The notes under the pieces were generated by a model, which worked only from the letters and a program-made list of their open reading frames with translations, did no database searches and had not been told where the DNA came from. A stretch of DNA of 20,880 nt, from NCBI RefSeq assembly GCF_910578695.1, contig NZ_CAJTQJ010000045.1, positions 1-20,880 on the forward strand, in the 5' to 3' direction. The translations under genes and the position numbers were made by a program. Positions within the stretch are counted from its first letter, which is position 1. Each line of letters begins with the position of its first letter. The stretch comes from an uncultured Brachyspira sp. (GTDB lineage Bacteria > Spirochaetota > Brachyspiria > Brachyspirales > Brachyspiraceae). This document shows, piece by piece, positions 1-7,583 of the stretch.

Positions 1-49
1 TATCAGTGAATTAACAGGATTAAGTATTAAAGAAATAGAAAAGTTATAA
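1..49 (+). CDS. 3' end of an Rpn-type PD-(D/E)XK nuclease/transposase gene (partial)
   Basis: Frame 2 of the + strand is open from the first full codon and reads ISELTGLSIKEIEKL followed by TAA at 47-49. This matches, with one substitution, the last 15 residues of the gene ending at 20270 on the other strand; 42 of the 48 nucleotides are the same. The tail is therefore assigned by similarity to that gene, whose visible part looks like the PDDEXK_2/Rpn family. The rest of the gene lies to the left of the window. Nothing can be said about whether it is intact. An A/T-only inverted repeat (58-66 with 73-81) follows the stop and might end transcription. Confidence 0.7.
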   Translation, partial: ISELTGLSIKEIEKL

Positions 50-81
50 TTAATTAATTTTTTATATATTTTTATAAAAAA

Positions 82-1077
82 TTACTCAGTAAGAATACAT
101 GAAACAGAATGTCTTTCAGAAATATTATTTAATTTAGGAATATAATTTCGGCATTCATCTTTTGCATATATGCATCTTGTATGAAATCGGCATCCTAATG
201 GAATATCCGAAGCATTCGGTATTTCTCCTCTAATAGGAAGCTCTTTTATTATATTAACTCTTCCTGAAGAAGCATCAGGAACTGCTGCAATTAAAGCCTT
301 TGTATAAGGATGTTTAGGATTATCTATTATTTCATCAGCATCTCCTATCTCAACTATACTTCCTAAATACATTACTGCTATTGTGTCTGCAAAATATCTT
401 GCAGTTGATAAATCATGCGTGATATATATATAGCTTAAATTTTTATCTGTCTGAAGTTCTTTCATCATATAAAGTATCTCTGCCCTAGTAGATAAGTCTA
501 TCATAGAAACAGGCTCATCTGCAACTACTAATTTAGGATTAAGTATTAAAGCCCTAGCCGTTGCAATTCTTTGACGCTGTCCTCCTGAAATCATATGAGG
601 GTATCTTTCCATAAACTCTTCAGGAGGATTTATTTTTACATCTTTCAATGCATTAATAACAATATCATCATAAGTTTTTTCATCGCCGTCAATATTATGA
701 ATATAAAGAGGCTCCTTTAATACATCTTTTATTTTAAATCTAGGATTCATAGAAGCATAAGGATCCTGAAATATCATCTGAACATTTCTTCTGTATTCTG
801 CAGTTTTTTCTTTATTAAAATCATTAATATTTTCATTTTCAAATATAATACTGCCTGAAGTGGGATTTATAAGCTTCATTATTAATTTTCCTATAGTAGT
901 TTTGCCGCTTCCAGATTCTCCTATCAAAGCAAGTGTTTCGCCTCTTTTCAAATCAATGCTGATATCATCAACTGCTTTAATTTCTTTATATTTTTTTAAT
1001 AAACTTTTTAATATATTTGCATGCAGTCTAAAATATTTTTTTACATTTTCTAATCTTAATATTATATCTTCACTCAT
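82..1077 (-). CDS. oppF: Oligopeptide/dipeptide ABC transporter ATP-binding protein (OppF/DppF type)
   Basis: A cytoplasmic ATPase expected to power peptide uptake through an OppBC-type permease. The 331 residues match the family's length. Walker A GESGSGKT is at 53-60, the Q-loop glutamine at 104, the signature ISGGQ at 163-167 (Ile instead of the usual Leu), Walker B LVVADEP at 183-189 with catalytic Glu188, and the H-loop His at 221. The C-terminal oligopeptide-transporter extension, with GCRFHTRC at 295-302, points to Opp/Dpp rather than other importers. The D-loop reads SMID rather than the common SALD. A purine-rich RBS (AAAGAGA) precedes the ATG. No oppABCD genes adjoin it: upstream is a divergent gene and downstream is an Rpn-type tail. 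It is thus either a stand-alone ATPase serving subunits elsewhere or a relic of an operon. The exact substrate cannot be read from sequence. Confidence 0.9.
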   Translation of the reverse strand: MSEDIILRLENVKKYFRLHANILKSLLKKYKEIKAVDDISIDLKRGETLALIGESGSGKTTIGKLIMKLINPTSGSIIFENENINDFNKEKTAEYRRNVQMIFQDPYASMNPRFKIKDVLKEPLYIHNIDGDEKTYDDIVINALKDVKINPPEEFMERYPHMISGGQRQRIATARALILNPKLVVADEPVSMIDLSTRAEILYMMKELQTDKNLSYIYITHDLSTARYFADTIAVMYLGSIVEIGDADEIIDNPKHPYTKALIAAVPDASSGRVNIIKELPIRGEIPNASDIPLGCRFHTRCIYAKDECRNYIPKLNNISERHSVSCILTE

Positions 1078-1374
1078 TTAAATAAAATCTCTTTATAATA
1101 TTTCTATAGTACAATAGTAATATATTATATTATAGAAATCAAGTATTTATTTAATAAATAAATATTTGTAAAATTATAGAAATTTTTATTTAAATATACA
1201 TAAATTAATATATAGCAAATATTCATATATACTATGCATTAATGAAATATTTAATTAATAATTGTTTTAGTAAATTCTAAATAAACCGATACTTATTGCA
1301 GGAATTTATTATATATGAAATTTATAATAATTATTCGCTTATTTTAATAAAATAAATTAATGGATTATTAGCTA
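1078..1374. promoter_or_regulatory. Divergent intergenic region between oppF-like and gldG-like genes
   Basis: A 297-bp, extremely AT-rich spacer that should carry promoters for both flanking genes. On the minus strand, TTGATT, 17 bp and TACTAT can be read about 50 bp before the oppF-like start, but base composition makes such matches weak. The 13-mer CTATAGTACAATA at 1104-1116 recurs exactly at 19857-19869 upstream of the thiolase gene. I could not pick a convincing + strand promoter for the gene at 1375. No RNA gene or ORF is evident. Confidence 0.35.
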
Positions 1375-3003
1375 ATGTCAAATAAAAAATTTAACTTAAA
1401 AATCGCTACAGTAGCATCTTGGCTATTATTATTTTTTGCTTGGATATTTTTTTATGCGGTAACTCAAAGACCTACAGCTGTTTTTTGGGTGGTGCTTGTA
1501 ATATCTTCTATAATGACTATTATTACATTAATAGTAGATAGAAAAAATATAGTATCTTTTTTTAAGATGCGTTTTGTTCATAAAGCTTTTTTTGGAATAT
1601 TATCATTAATTATCACTCTTGCGATACTTGTAGGACTTTATATTATAAGCATAAACTTTCCTATAAGATTTGATTTAACTCAAAATAAGTCATATACAGT
1701 ATCCCAGCAAACTATGGATGTTTTATCAAGAATAGACAGCCCTCTTTCTATAGTAGTATTAAGATCTCCTAGTACAGATCCTACTTCAGCAGATTGGAGA
1801 GCCGATTTATTATTAGAGCAGTATAAGAGAATAAACAAATATATAAATGTAGAATATATTAACCCTATAGAAAAACCTTCTGCTAAAAGCAAATATCAAA
1901 TGACTCAGGTTGGAGAAATAGTATTTACTTACGGACAGGGAAAACAAGTCAGAGTTTATAGAAAAGATTTAACAACTCAGTCTAAAGTAACATCAGATCC
2001 TTTATTTATAGGAGAAGAAAAATTCACGCAGTCTATATATACTTTACTCGACAGCGAATCATTTGTTATATATTTTACTGTAGGACACGGAGAAAGACAA
2101 TTGCAAGATAGAGGCGGAGAAGGCTTATCCTATGTTAAAACTTATTTAGAAAATGAAAATTATAAAGTTAAAGATTTAAATATCATACTTGAAAATATCC
2201 CTACAGATGCATCATTAATAGTAATAGCCGCTCCTATAGAAAATTTCAGTGATTTTGAAATAGAAAAATTAAATAATTATGTGAAAACAGGCGGAAAACT
2301 TCTAGTTTTATACGATAGTTTTTTGGATAGAAGCAGATTTAATAGTAATTTAGGAATTTTTCTATCTGATTGGGGATTTAAAACTAAAAATGACTATATA
2401 ATTGATACAGCTTCAAGTGTAGTTATACCTGTTAATATAGTGCCTCAATATACTTCGCACCCTATAACTCAGACGCTTAAAGAGGGAAATGTATTTGCAT
2501 GCTTAGTTGTGGCAAGAAGTATATTAAGCGGAGAAAATATATATAACGGCAGTTTTGAAAATATAATAACAACTACGCCTCAGGGCTATAGTAAAGAAGA
2601 AGCTACTTTTGATTTATCAAGAGCAAGATTCAATCCTAGAACCGATATATCAGGTCCTGTTCCTTTGGCTATAAGCGGTACTTATGAAATAGAAGGAAGA
2701 AAAGATCCTGCCAGAATAGTAGTATTCGGAGATGCGACATTTATTTTGAATGCATATATTAATCCTGAACAAGGACAATCTGTAGACATTGCTTTTGCTG
2801 GAAATAAAGATTTATTTATGAATACTGTTGCTTATTTATTAGAGGCAAGACAGAAAATTACTATAAGACCTAAAGAGGCAAGTATTAAAAATCTTACTCT
2901 CACAACAACTCAGACTAACTTTATTAGATATATTGCTCAAATAGGCTTGCCTTGTTTATTTGGAATACTTGGCATATTAATATGGTTCTTTAGAAGAAGA
3001 TAG
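1375..3003 (+). CDS. GldG-like ABC transporter auxiliary membrane protein (ABC_transp_aux family)
   Basis: A 542-residue membrane protein. Three hydrophobic segments open it (about 12-29, 35-54 and 71-93), a long extracytoplasmic domain follows, and one helix closes it (about 519-539) before the basic tail FRRR. The stretch after the third helix, RFDLTQNKSYTVSQQT (98-113), is the hallmark opening of the GldG/ABC_transp_aux domain, and VGHGER near residue 240 also fits that family. In gliding bacteria GldG works with the ATPase GldA and permease GldF; related three-gene sets exist in non-gliders with unknown cargo. Neither partner is next to it here. The next gene, a flippase-like protein, starts 46 bp downstream on the same strand. 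The ATG at 1375 has only a weak GGA upstream. The family is fairly sure; the function is not known. Confidence 0.78.
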   Translation: MSNKKFNLKIATVASWLLLFFAWIFFYAVTQRPTAVFWVVLVISSIMTIITLIVDRKNIVSFFKMRFVHKAFFGILSLIITLAILVGLYIISINFPIRFDLTQNKSYTVSQQTMDVLSRIDSPLSIVVLRSPSTDPTSADWRADLLLEQYKRINKYINVEYINPIEKPSAKSKYQMTQVGEIVFTYGQGKQVRVYRKDLTTQSKVTSDPLFIGEEKFTQSIYTLLDSESFVIYFTVGHGERQLQDRGGEGLSYVKTYLENENYKVKDLNIILENIPTDASLIVIAAPIENFSDFEIEKLNNYVKTGGKLLVLYDSFLDRSRFNSNLGIFLSDWGFKTKNDYIIDTASSVVIPVNIVPQYTSHPITQTLKEGNVFACLVVARSILSGENIYNGSFENIITTTPQGYSKEEATFDLSRARFNPRTDISGPVPLAISGTYEIEGRKDPARIVVFGDATFILNAYINPEQGQSVDIAFAGNKDLFMNTVAYLLEARQKITIRPKEASIKNLTLTTTQTNFIRYIAQIGLPCLFGILGILIWFFRRR

Positions 3004-3049
3004 TAAAGTTGTTTATCACAATGAAATATATGAATAAGTTAATAATAGT

Positions 3050-4336
3050 ATGGCTAATATAAAGACATTATATAAAAAATATTCATACTATATTAACTAT
3101 GCTTTATTAGTATTTATAAACGGCATTTCAAGTGTATTAAATTATATATCTTCAATATATGTAAACAGAAGTTTATCAATATCAGATTTTGCATATTATA
3201 ACGGCATAATAAATATATATTCAATAATAGTTCTAACTGTATCAAGTTTCAGCTATTATATTATGCATCATTATAAAGATGATGAAGATGCAAAAATTTA
3301 TTGGGCTTACGGATATATTACAGCATTTATAATATCCGCATTATATATATTATCAATACCATTAATAGATATACTTTTTAATATAAAAAATTACAGCTCG
3401 CTTTTTATAATATCTATCGGAATATTTGCAACTATTTTAGGCATAGTCTCTCAGTCAATATTAAAAATAAATAATTATATAGCCTATGATTATATAGCAA
3501 GTCTTATAGCAATATTTATATCTAAAATATTATTATTAGCATATTTCATCATAACAGGATTGACTTTATTTAAATCTATTATAACAGTTACTTTATTCTG
3601 TGTGCTTTATTTAATAATTAATTTAGTAGAATTAAAGAAAGTTAATATTCCCTACTTTATACCATTAAATAAAATAAAAATATATCTTTCTAAACAAAAT
3701 TTATATATATTTTTAAGATATATAATTCATATTGTAATAATAAATTTCATATTTAATTGGATATCATTAAGCGATGTATTAATGGCAAACAGGTATTTAG
3801 ATAAAACAAGTGCAGGATACTACTCTACTATATCATTAATAATAAAAATGTTTTTCTATATAGGCACTCCGATAGCTTCAGTAATGTTTTCTTATATTTT
3901 AATAGCTAAAAAAGATAATAATAAAAGCAAAGAAAAAAAGATTATTTATTATTCGCTTTTGCTGTTTGTATCTGCATCTTTTTGTTTGTCAGGATTTTTG
4001 ATTATATTTGCAAAACAAATAGTATTAATACAATTTACAAGCAGATATGAAGCAATTATACCTCTTATTCCTCAGGCTGTAATTTTCGGTTTTTCTTTAG
4101 GCTTTACAGTTATTACATTTAATTACGGACTTGCCTATAAATTATTTGCACCATTTTACGGATACTTGATAATATTTTCTTATGTATATTTTTCACTAAG
4201 AAACGGGCTTAGAACTTTTGAAAATTTTATGCTTATAATGAAAATATTTTTTACGGCATTACTTATATATAATATTTTAATAATATTAATACATAGAATA
4301 ATTTTTAAATATAAAGATAATAAAAAAATACAATAG
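3050..4336 (+). CDS. Polytopic membrane protein, probable polysaccharide/lipid-linked flippase (Wzx/MOP-like)
   Basis: The 428 residues are almost entirely hydrophobic helices, about 12 by eye, joined by short Lys/Asn-rich loops, with a basic cytoplasmic C-terminus. The opening pattern (NYALLVFINGISSVLNYISS, then an amphipathic stretch and YYNGIINIYSII) and a mid-protein segment ANRYLDKTSAGYYSTISLI resemble oligosaccharide flippases of the MOP superfamily, where the two halves each start with a conserved N-x-x-S/A-x-G-type helix region. Such proteins move undecaprenyl-linked glycans across the inner membrane. No glycosyltransferase genes are nearby, so the substrate is unknown. It follows the GldG-like gene by 46 bp and is probably co-transcribed. 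There is no clear Shine-Dalgarno sequence before the ATG. A short hairpin covers its stop codon. Confidence 0.62.
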   Translation: MANIKTLYKKYSYYINYALLVFINGISSVLNYISSIYVNRSLSISDFAYYNGIINIYSIIVLTVSSFSYYIMHHYKDDEDAKIYWAYGYITAFIISALYILSIPLIDILFNIKNYSSLFIISIGIFATILGIVSQSILKINNYIAYDYIASLIAIFISKILLLAYFIITGLTLFKSIITVTLFCVLYLIINLVELKKVNIPYFIPLNKIKIYLSKQNLYIFLRYIIHIVIINFIFNWISLSDVLMANRYLDKTSAGYYSTISLIIKMFFYIGTPIASVMFSYILIAKKDNNKSKEKKIIYYSLLLFVSASFCLSGFLIIFAKQIVLIQFTSRYEAIIPLIPQAVIFGFSLGFTVITFNYGLAYKLFAPFYGYLIIFSYVYFSLRNGLRTFENFMLIMKIFFTALLIYNILIILIHRIIFKYKDNKKIQ

Positions 4337-4345
4337 AAATTGTAT
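4328..4345 (+). terminator. Small hairpin overlapping the flippase-like stop codon
   Basis: ATACAAT and ATTGTAT form a perfect 7-bp stem around a 4-nt loop. The stop codon TAG (4334-4336) spans the end of the left arm and the start of the loop. A short, interrupted T-run follows (GCTATTTTA). It sits between two convergent genes, where a terminator is expected, but the stem is short and mostly A/T. Confidence 0.35.
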
Positions 4346-4582
4346 GCTATTTTAGAACGATATTTTTATTTCAGCATTATTTTTTAAACTTAAAATACGC
4401 TTATAATTTTATATTTTAAATATTTAATCTCAAATATGCTCCATTCTTTTTTTATTATAGTTTCTTTATTCTTATTATTGCTAGTGATAAACTTAACTTA
4501 CTTAGTCAGTTATAAGTTAAAAATTGTAATCTGTAAAATTTGCATAAATGATTTTTATCAAATACATTATAAATCTTTTTAT

Positions 4583-5683
4583 CTAAAAATAGTAATAAAT
4601 ATTCTTTTTCAAATAAGGTTTTAATTTACTAAAAGATATACTAAAATCATCAAATGCCCTAGCAGCATGCGGAAAGTTAAATTGTATATGCAAATCTATA
4701 TCATCATTTTTAGTACAAATTGAAACATTATTTTGCATTAAATATTCAGCATAAGAACTATCAACTTTATCTATCACATCAATAGAAAAGTCTTCGTCTT
4801 TGCTATAATATTTATCAAGCTCTTTTTGTAAAGTTTTTCTAAATTCATCACTGTCATTAACAAAATCAGATAAAGTTAATCTTCTTAATTCTAATTTATT
4901 AATATCTAATGTTAAATATTTTATGGATGTACCAGGATATGGTCCTCCATAATAATACTCTATACTGCTTGTAATACATAAAACATTGTCATTAAAAAAA
5001 CCGTCATAAAAACCGTAAAATTGAGCTTCGTAAAAAGTTTCTTCTTCTTTTAAATCTAATTCATTAATATTATTATTAACTTTCTGAATTATTTCATTAT
5101 TAATTTTCTGAATTATTTCATTGGTATTATTTATATGCTTTATAACTTTGTCTTCATACACTAACAATTTAAGATTTTCTATATAAAGAGCAGATAAAGT
5201 ATGAATATAATTTTTATACTCTTTAGAAACGCTTATATTATAAACAGTATACAAAGGCTTTATTGTTTTTATATCAGAGCTTAACTTTTTATTATCTTTC
5301 TGCCAGCTGCCTTTTAAATTAATATTCTTTTTATTATTTCCCAAATTAATAATGCTATCTAATTGACTATTATTTATTTGAAAATAGAATATTTCTTTTT
5401 TATTTTTATCAGAATTAAAAGCATAGAATATAATAGTATTTTTATCTATTTCTCCTATTATAGGTATTGGGGTATTAATATTATTATATTTATAATATCC
5501 TCGTATAGCAGATTTTTTATTTTGCAATATATTATCAGGAGCTTCAATATATATATCTATAGTAATAGCATATTTATCAATACTACCCTCAAGTGTAATA
5601 AATATTTCTCTATTAATAGAAGAATCAGCAAAAGCATATACATAAATTATATTAATAAGTATTATTATAAATATTTTTCTCAT
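4583..5683 (-). CDS. Secreted/periplasmic DUF3298 (RsiV-like C-terminal domain) protein
   Basis: An exported protein of 366 residues counting from the ATG at 5683. A TTG one codon upstream is possible, but AAGGA sits 9 nt before the ATG. A signal peptide is clear: MRK, then a hydrophobic run ending YVYAFA before DSS. The C-terminal half carries YYYGGPYPG (about 243-251), followed by LTLDINKLELRRLTLSDF and a terminal segment on the plan of DUF3298, a fold also found in the anti-sigma factor RsiV that binds lysozyme. No transmembrane anchor or anti-sigma N-domain exists here, so an RsiV-like role is not implied. Residues about 190-205 hold an 8-residue tandem duplication (EIIQKINN, EIIQKVNN) encoded by a 24-bp DNA repeat. 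A consensus promoter lies about 55 bp upstream. The precise function is unknown. Confidence 0.7.
   Translation of the reverse strand: MRKIFIIILINIIYVYAFADSSINREIFITLEGSIDKYAITIDIYIEAPDNILQNKKSAIRGYYKYNNINTPIPIIGEIDKNTIIFYAFNSDKNKKEIFYFQINNSQLDSIINLGNNKKNINLKGSWQKDNKKLSSDIKTIKPLYTVYNISVSKEYKNYIHTLSALYIENLKLLVYEDKVIKHINNTNEIIQKINNEIIQKVNNNINELDLKEEETFYEAQFYGFYDGFFNDNVLCITSSIEYYYGGPYPGTSIKYLTLDINKLELRRLTLSDFVNDSDEFRKTLQKELDKYYSKDEDFSIDVIDKVDSSYAEYLMQNNVSICTKNDDIDLHIQFNFPHAARAFDDFSISFSKLKPYLKKNIYYYF
5081..5122 (-). repeat. 24-bp tandem duplication inside the DUF3298 gene
   Basis: TTTCTGAATTATTTCATT starts at 5081 and again at 5105, in frame, giving two 8-residue units (EIIQKINN and EIIQKVNN). 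It lies in the Asn/Lys-rich linker ahead of the C-terminal domain, where length variation would be tolerated. Confidence 0.8.
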
Positions 5684-5736
5684 CAAATGTATTCCTTATT
5701 TTTTATTTTACTATATATATTATCGATATTCGAAGA

Positions 5737-5765
5737 ATTATATCATAGTCTTTGACGATTGTCAA
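5737..5765 (-). promoter_or_regulatory. Consensus sigma-70 promoter of the DUF3298 gene with overlapping inverted repeat
   Basis: Read on the minus strand, TTGACA (5765-5760), a 17-bp spacer and TATAAT (5742-5737) match the vegetative consensus exactly. Transcription should start near 5730, giving a leader of about 47 nt to the ATG at 5683. The -35 box is half of an inverted repeat, TTGAC-GATT-GTCAA (5752-5765), a possible operator. A second small palindrome, TCGATATTCGA (5723-5733), lies about at the predicted start point. Confidence 0.75.
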
Positions 5766-6131
5766 TTTTCTATCATAATACAATTAATTTATAAAAATTA
5801 CTGAATATATTGTTTAAGTAAATCATTAAGTTTTTAATATATTTTATAATTTAATTATACCAATCTCTAAAAAATTACAGCATTCAGATTTATTTAATAA
5901 CAGTAGTTTTTATTTTAATAATTTTTATCTGACTGCTTTTAATTGCTGATATCTTTTTTATGATTTTTATTATACCAATGCATAATATTCTAATAAAATA
6001 TTAAATTAATAAAATCATAATTATAAATAAAAAAAGATTATATATAATTACAATAAAAAATTATAACTAATTAAATATATTAAAAAATCTGTCAGCTGTT
6101 TTTTTATAAAAAATAATTTAAAAAATTAATA
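5766..6131. other. Gene-free AT-rich spacer downstream of thiM
   Basis: About 365 bp with no credible ORF or structured RNA. It lies between the end of thiM and the promoter of the DUF3298 gene. On the + strand, TTGACG (5752) and CATAAT (5774) with a 16-bp spacer could be a weak outward promoter, but nothing obvious would be transcribed. A run CTGTCAGCTG followed by seven T near 6089-6105 hints at an RNA end, but I could not draw a good terminator stem. Confidence 0.3.
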
Positions 6132-6926
6132 TTATTCTCTTACTCTATTTGAAGCATCATTAATATCAAGTTTATAAAGCTCATCAATAAAAGCAATAGA
6201 AAAACTAGCAGGACCTTCAGCCTTTTTTGAAGCCTTTTCACCGCAAGACGCCATTATGCACATAGCCGAAGCAGCAGCAATTAAAGGTTCAGATACCGCA
6301 ATCATAGCACCTGTAATAGCACTGGAAGTACAGCCCATACCTGTATTAATAGGCATTAAATCAGAACCTCCGCTTATATATAAAACTTTACTGCTGTCTG
6401 TAATAATATCGGTTTCACCGCTTATACTCACAACTGTATTATATTCTTTAGCTAAATGAATGCCTGCCTCAATAGCCATATTAACATTAACAGTACTGTC
6501 TACTCCTTTAGTTTTTACGCTATCTCCAGCAAGAGACATTATTTCAGAAGCATTTCCCCTTATTACTTTAGGATTATAATTTTTTATTATATCAATAGCT
6601 GTTTTAGTTCTCAATTTTGTTGCCCCTGCTCCAACAGGATCAAGCACAAAAGGCACATTCTTTTTATTTGCTGTTTCGCATGCTTTATGCATAGCATCAA
6701 TAGAAATTTGAGTTAATGTACCTATATTGATGACAAGAGATGAAGCAATAGAAAGCATATCTTCAAATTCTTCTTTTTCAAATGTCATTACAGGCGAAGC
6801 TCCCACTGCAAGCAAAGCATTAGCTGTAATCTGCATAACAACATAATTTGTAATATTATGAACCAACGGACTTTTAGATTTCATATCTTTAATTGCTTTT
6901 ATTATTTCACTTTGTAATGTACTCAT
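6132..6926 (-). CDS. thiM: Hydroxyethylthiazole kinase
   Basis: A cytoplasmic kinase that phosphorylates 4-methyl-5-(2-hydroxyethyl)thiazole in the thiazole-salvage branch of thiamine synthesis. The 264 residues match the family along the full length: PLVHNITNYVV (20-30), ASPVM (43-47), VLDPVGAGAT (94-103), the IRGNASEI motif (122-129), SGETDII (169-175), and the anion-hole/active-site motif NTGMGCTSSAITGA (194-207). Cys199 aligns with the active-site cysteine described for Bacillus ThiK. A strong RBS, AAGGAG, sits 6 nt before the ATG. No thiD or thiE gene is present in the window, so thiazole phosphate must be used by enzymes encoded elsewhere. A TPP riboswitch lies about 540 bp upstream on the same strand with a small ORF between; a weaker private promoter is also possible. 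Confidence 0.95.
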   Translation of the reverse strand: MSTLQSEIIKAIKDMKSKSPLVHNITNYVVMQITANALLAVGASPVMTFEKEEFEDMLSIASSLVINIGTLTQISIDAMHKACETANKKNVPFVLDPVGAGATKLRTKTAIDIIKNYNPKVIRGNASEIMSLAGDSVKTKGVDSTVNVNMAIEAGIHLAKEYNTVVSISGETDIITDSSKVLYISGGSDLMPINTGMGCTSSAITGAMIAVSEPLIAAASAMCIMASCGEKASKKAEGPASFSIAFIDELYKLDINDASNRVRE

Positions 6927-6948
6927 TTTTACTCCTTATAATTTTTAT

Positions 6949-6976
6949 TTTATATAACTTTAATAATCTATATCAA
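6949..6976 (-). promoter_or_regulatory. Possible internal promoter directly before thiM
   Basis: Minus strand TTGATA (6976-6971), 16 bp, TATAAA (6954-6949), about 22 bp before the thiM start. The match is decent but the region is so AT-rich that chance is likely. If real, thiM could be expressed independently of the upstream riboswitch. Confidence 0.3.
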
Positions 6977-7115
6977 AAAAATATGCAAATGCACTGCTAA
7001 TATTAAAAAAATATTATTCTTTAATATCAATATAATAATAATATATTTTAATTATGATAATATCTTTTAATATTCTAATCTATAAACTTATATATTCAAA
7101 TAATATTTATAAAAT

Positions 7116-7337
7116 TTATTTCTTAAATAATATATGCTGCCTATCATAGTAATTATTATGCTGTAATAAGGTTCTGCAAATGGAATCTTTCTTAATAAGT
7201 TTTATTATAGGCATTGATTTTATATTTATGCTAATAAAAAACATAAATATAGCACTTAACATAATAAATTTTAAATAAGGTGATTTTCTGTACTTAGTAC
7301 TCATTAAAATACTTTTAGAATTTAAAATATTATTCAT
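7116..7337 (-). CDS. Small unrecognised ORF with one membrane segment, between TPP riboswitch and thiM
   Basis: A 73-codon ORF that is the first reading frame after the TPP riboswitch and its presumed terminator. The predicted product has a basic N-terminus (KYRKSPYLK), one hydrophobic segment at about 25-38 (FIMLSAIFMFFISI), and a basic, His/Tyr-rich tail ending in HILFKK. A GGA lies about 9 nt before the ATG, giving modest support for translation. I recognise no family. It might be a small thiamine-regulated membrane protein, the remnant of a larger thiamine gene (transporter or enzyme) lost from between riboswitch and thiM, or a chance ORF in AT-rich leader DNA. Its position, more than its sequence, is what makes it notable. 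Confidence 0.35.
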   Translation of the reverse strand: MNNILNSKSILMSTKYRKSPYLKFIMLSAIFMFFISINIKSMPIIKLIKKDSICRTLLQHNNYYDRQHILFKK

Positions 7338-7440
7338 AAAAAATTTCCAATATAATTAAGAAATATAAATTAATATCAGAGAAGCCTTAATGAAAAATCA
7401 CAAGTGCATAAGAATTAATTAAGAATATGAAACTAAAATT

Positions 7441-7460
7441 ATAAAAACTAATATTTAGTT
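7441..7460 (-). terminator. Putative riboswitch-controlled intrinsic terminator
   Basis: Minus strand AACTAA-ATA-TTAGTT (7460-7446) forms a 6-bp stem with a 3-nt loop, ending in a run of five T (two of them inside the right arm). It lies 8 nt beyond the aptamer's last paired base. The stretch AATATTT (7473-7467) can pair with AAATATT (7456-7450) inside this hairpin, which would make an antiterminator that excludes aptamer helix P1. The stem is all but one pair A/U, so it would be weak. Confidence 0.5.
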
Positions 7461-7468
7461 AGAATAAA

Positions 7469-7576
7469 ATATTTCCCTACACTGGCATTATCCAACAGGT
7501 CATAAGGGTCTAAGTTTAAATAAAGAATTGATGAAAATTAAACCTACTCTCAGCCTTTTCAAGCTCCCCTAAATAT
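7469..7576 (-). ncRNA. TPP riboswitch (thi-box)
   Basis: The minus strand carries the conserved parts of the thiamine pyrophosphate aptamer in order: GGGGAGC, GGCTGAGAG, an extended P3a stem (GGTTTAA with TTAAACT), ACCCTTATGACCTG, TTGGATAATGCCAG and GTGTAGGGA. Outer helix P1 pairs ATATTT (7576-7571) with AAATAT (7474-7469). CUGAGA binds the pyrimidine ring and GGAUAAUGCCAG forms the pyrophosphate-sensing side. In known members, bound TPP switches the downstream gene off. A promoter ends a few bases before P1 and a candidate terminator follows at 7441-7460. The expected targets are the small ORF at 7116-7337 and thiM. Confidence 0.95.
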
Positions 7577-7583
7577 ATATTAA

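Noticed and set aside
3021..3062. 13-codon ORF (MKYMNKLIIVWLI) overlapping the flippase-like start
   Set aside because: It could be a coupling leader, but has no RBS and such short ORFs are common by chance.
4436..4624. 62-codon + strand ORF with a hydrophobic N-terminus between the flippase-like and DUF3298 genes
   Set aside because: No RBS, composition typical of random AT-rich DNA, and it overlaps the 3' end of the opposite-strand DUF3298 gene by 42 bp.
5363..5755. 130-codon + strand ORF opposite the DUF3298 gene
   Set aside because: It is an antisense shadow, very rich in Ile/Tyr/Phe, running through the real gene's promoter.
6069..6110. Intrinsic terminator of thiM around CTGTCAGCTG plus seven T
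   Set aside because: CAGCTG is self-complementary but no stem with a proper loop could be drawn next to a T-run in the minus-strand direction.
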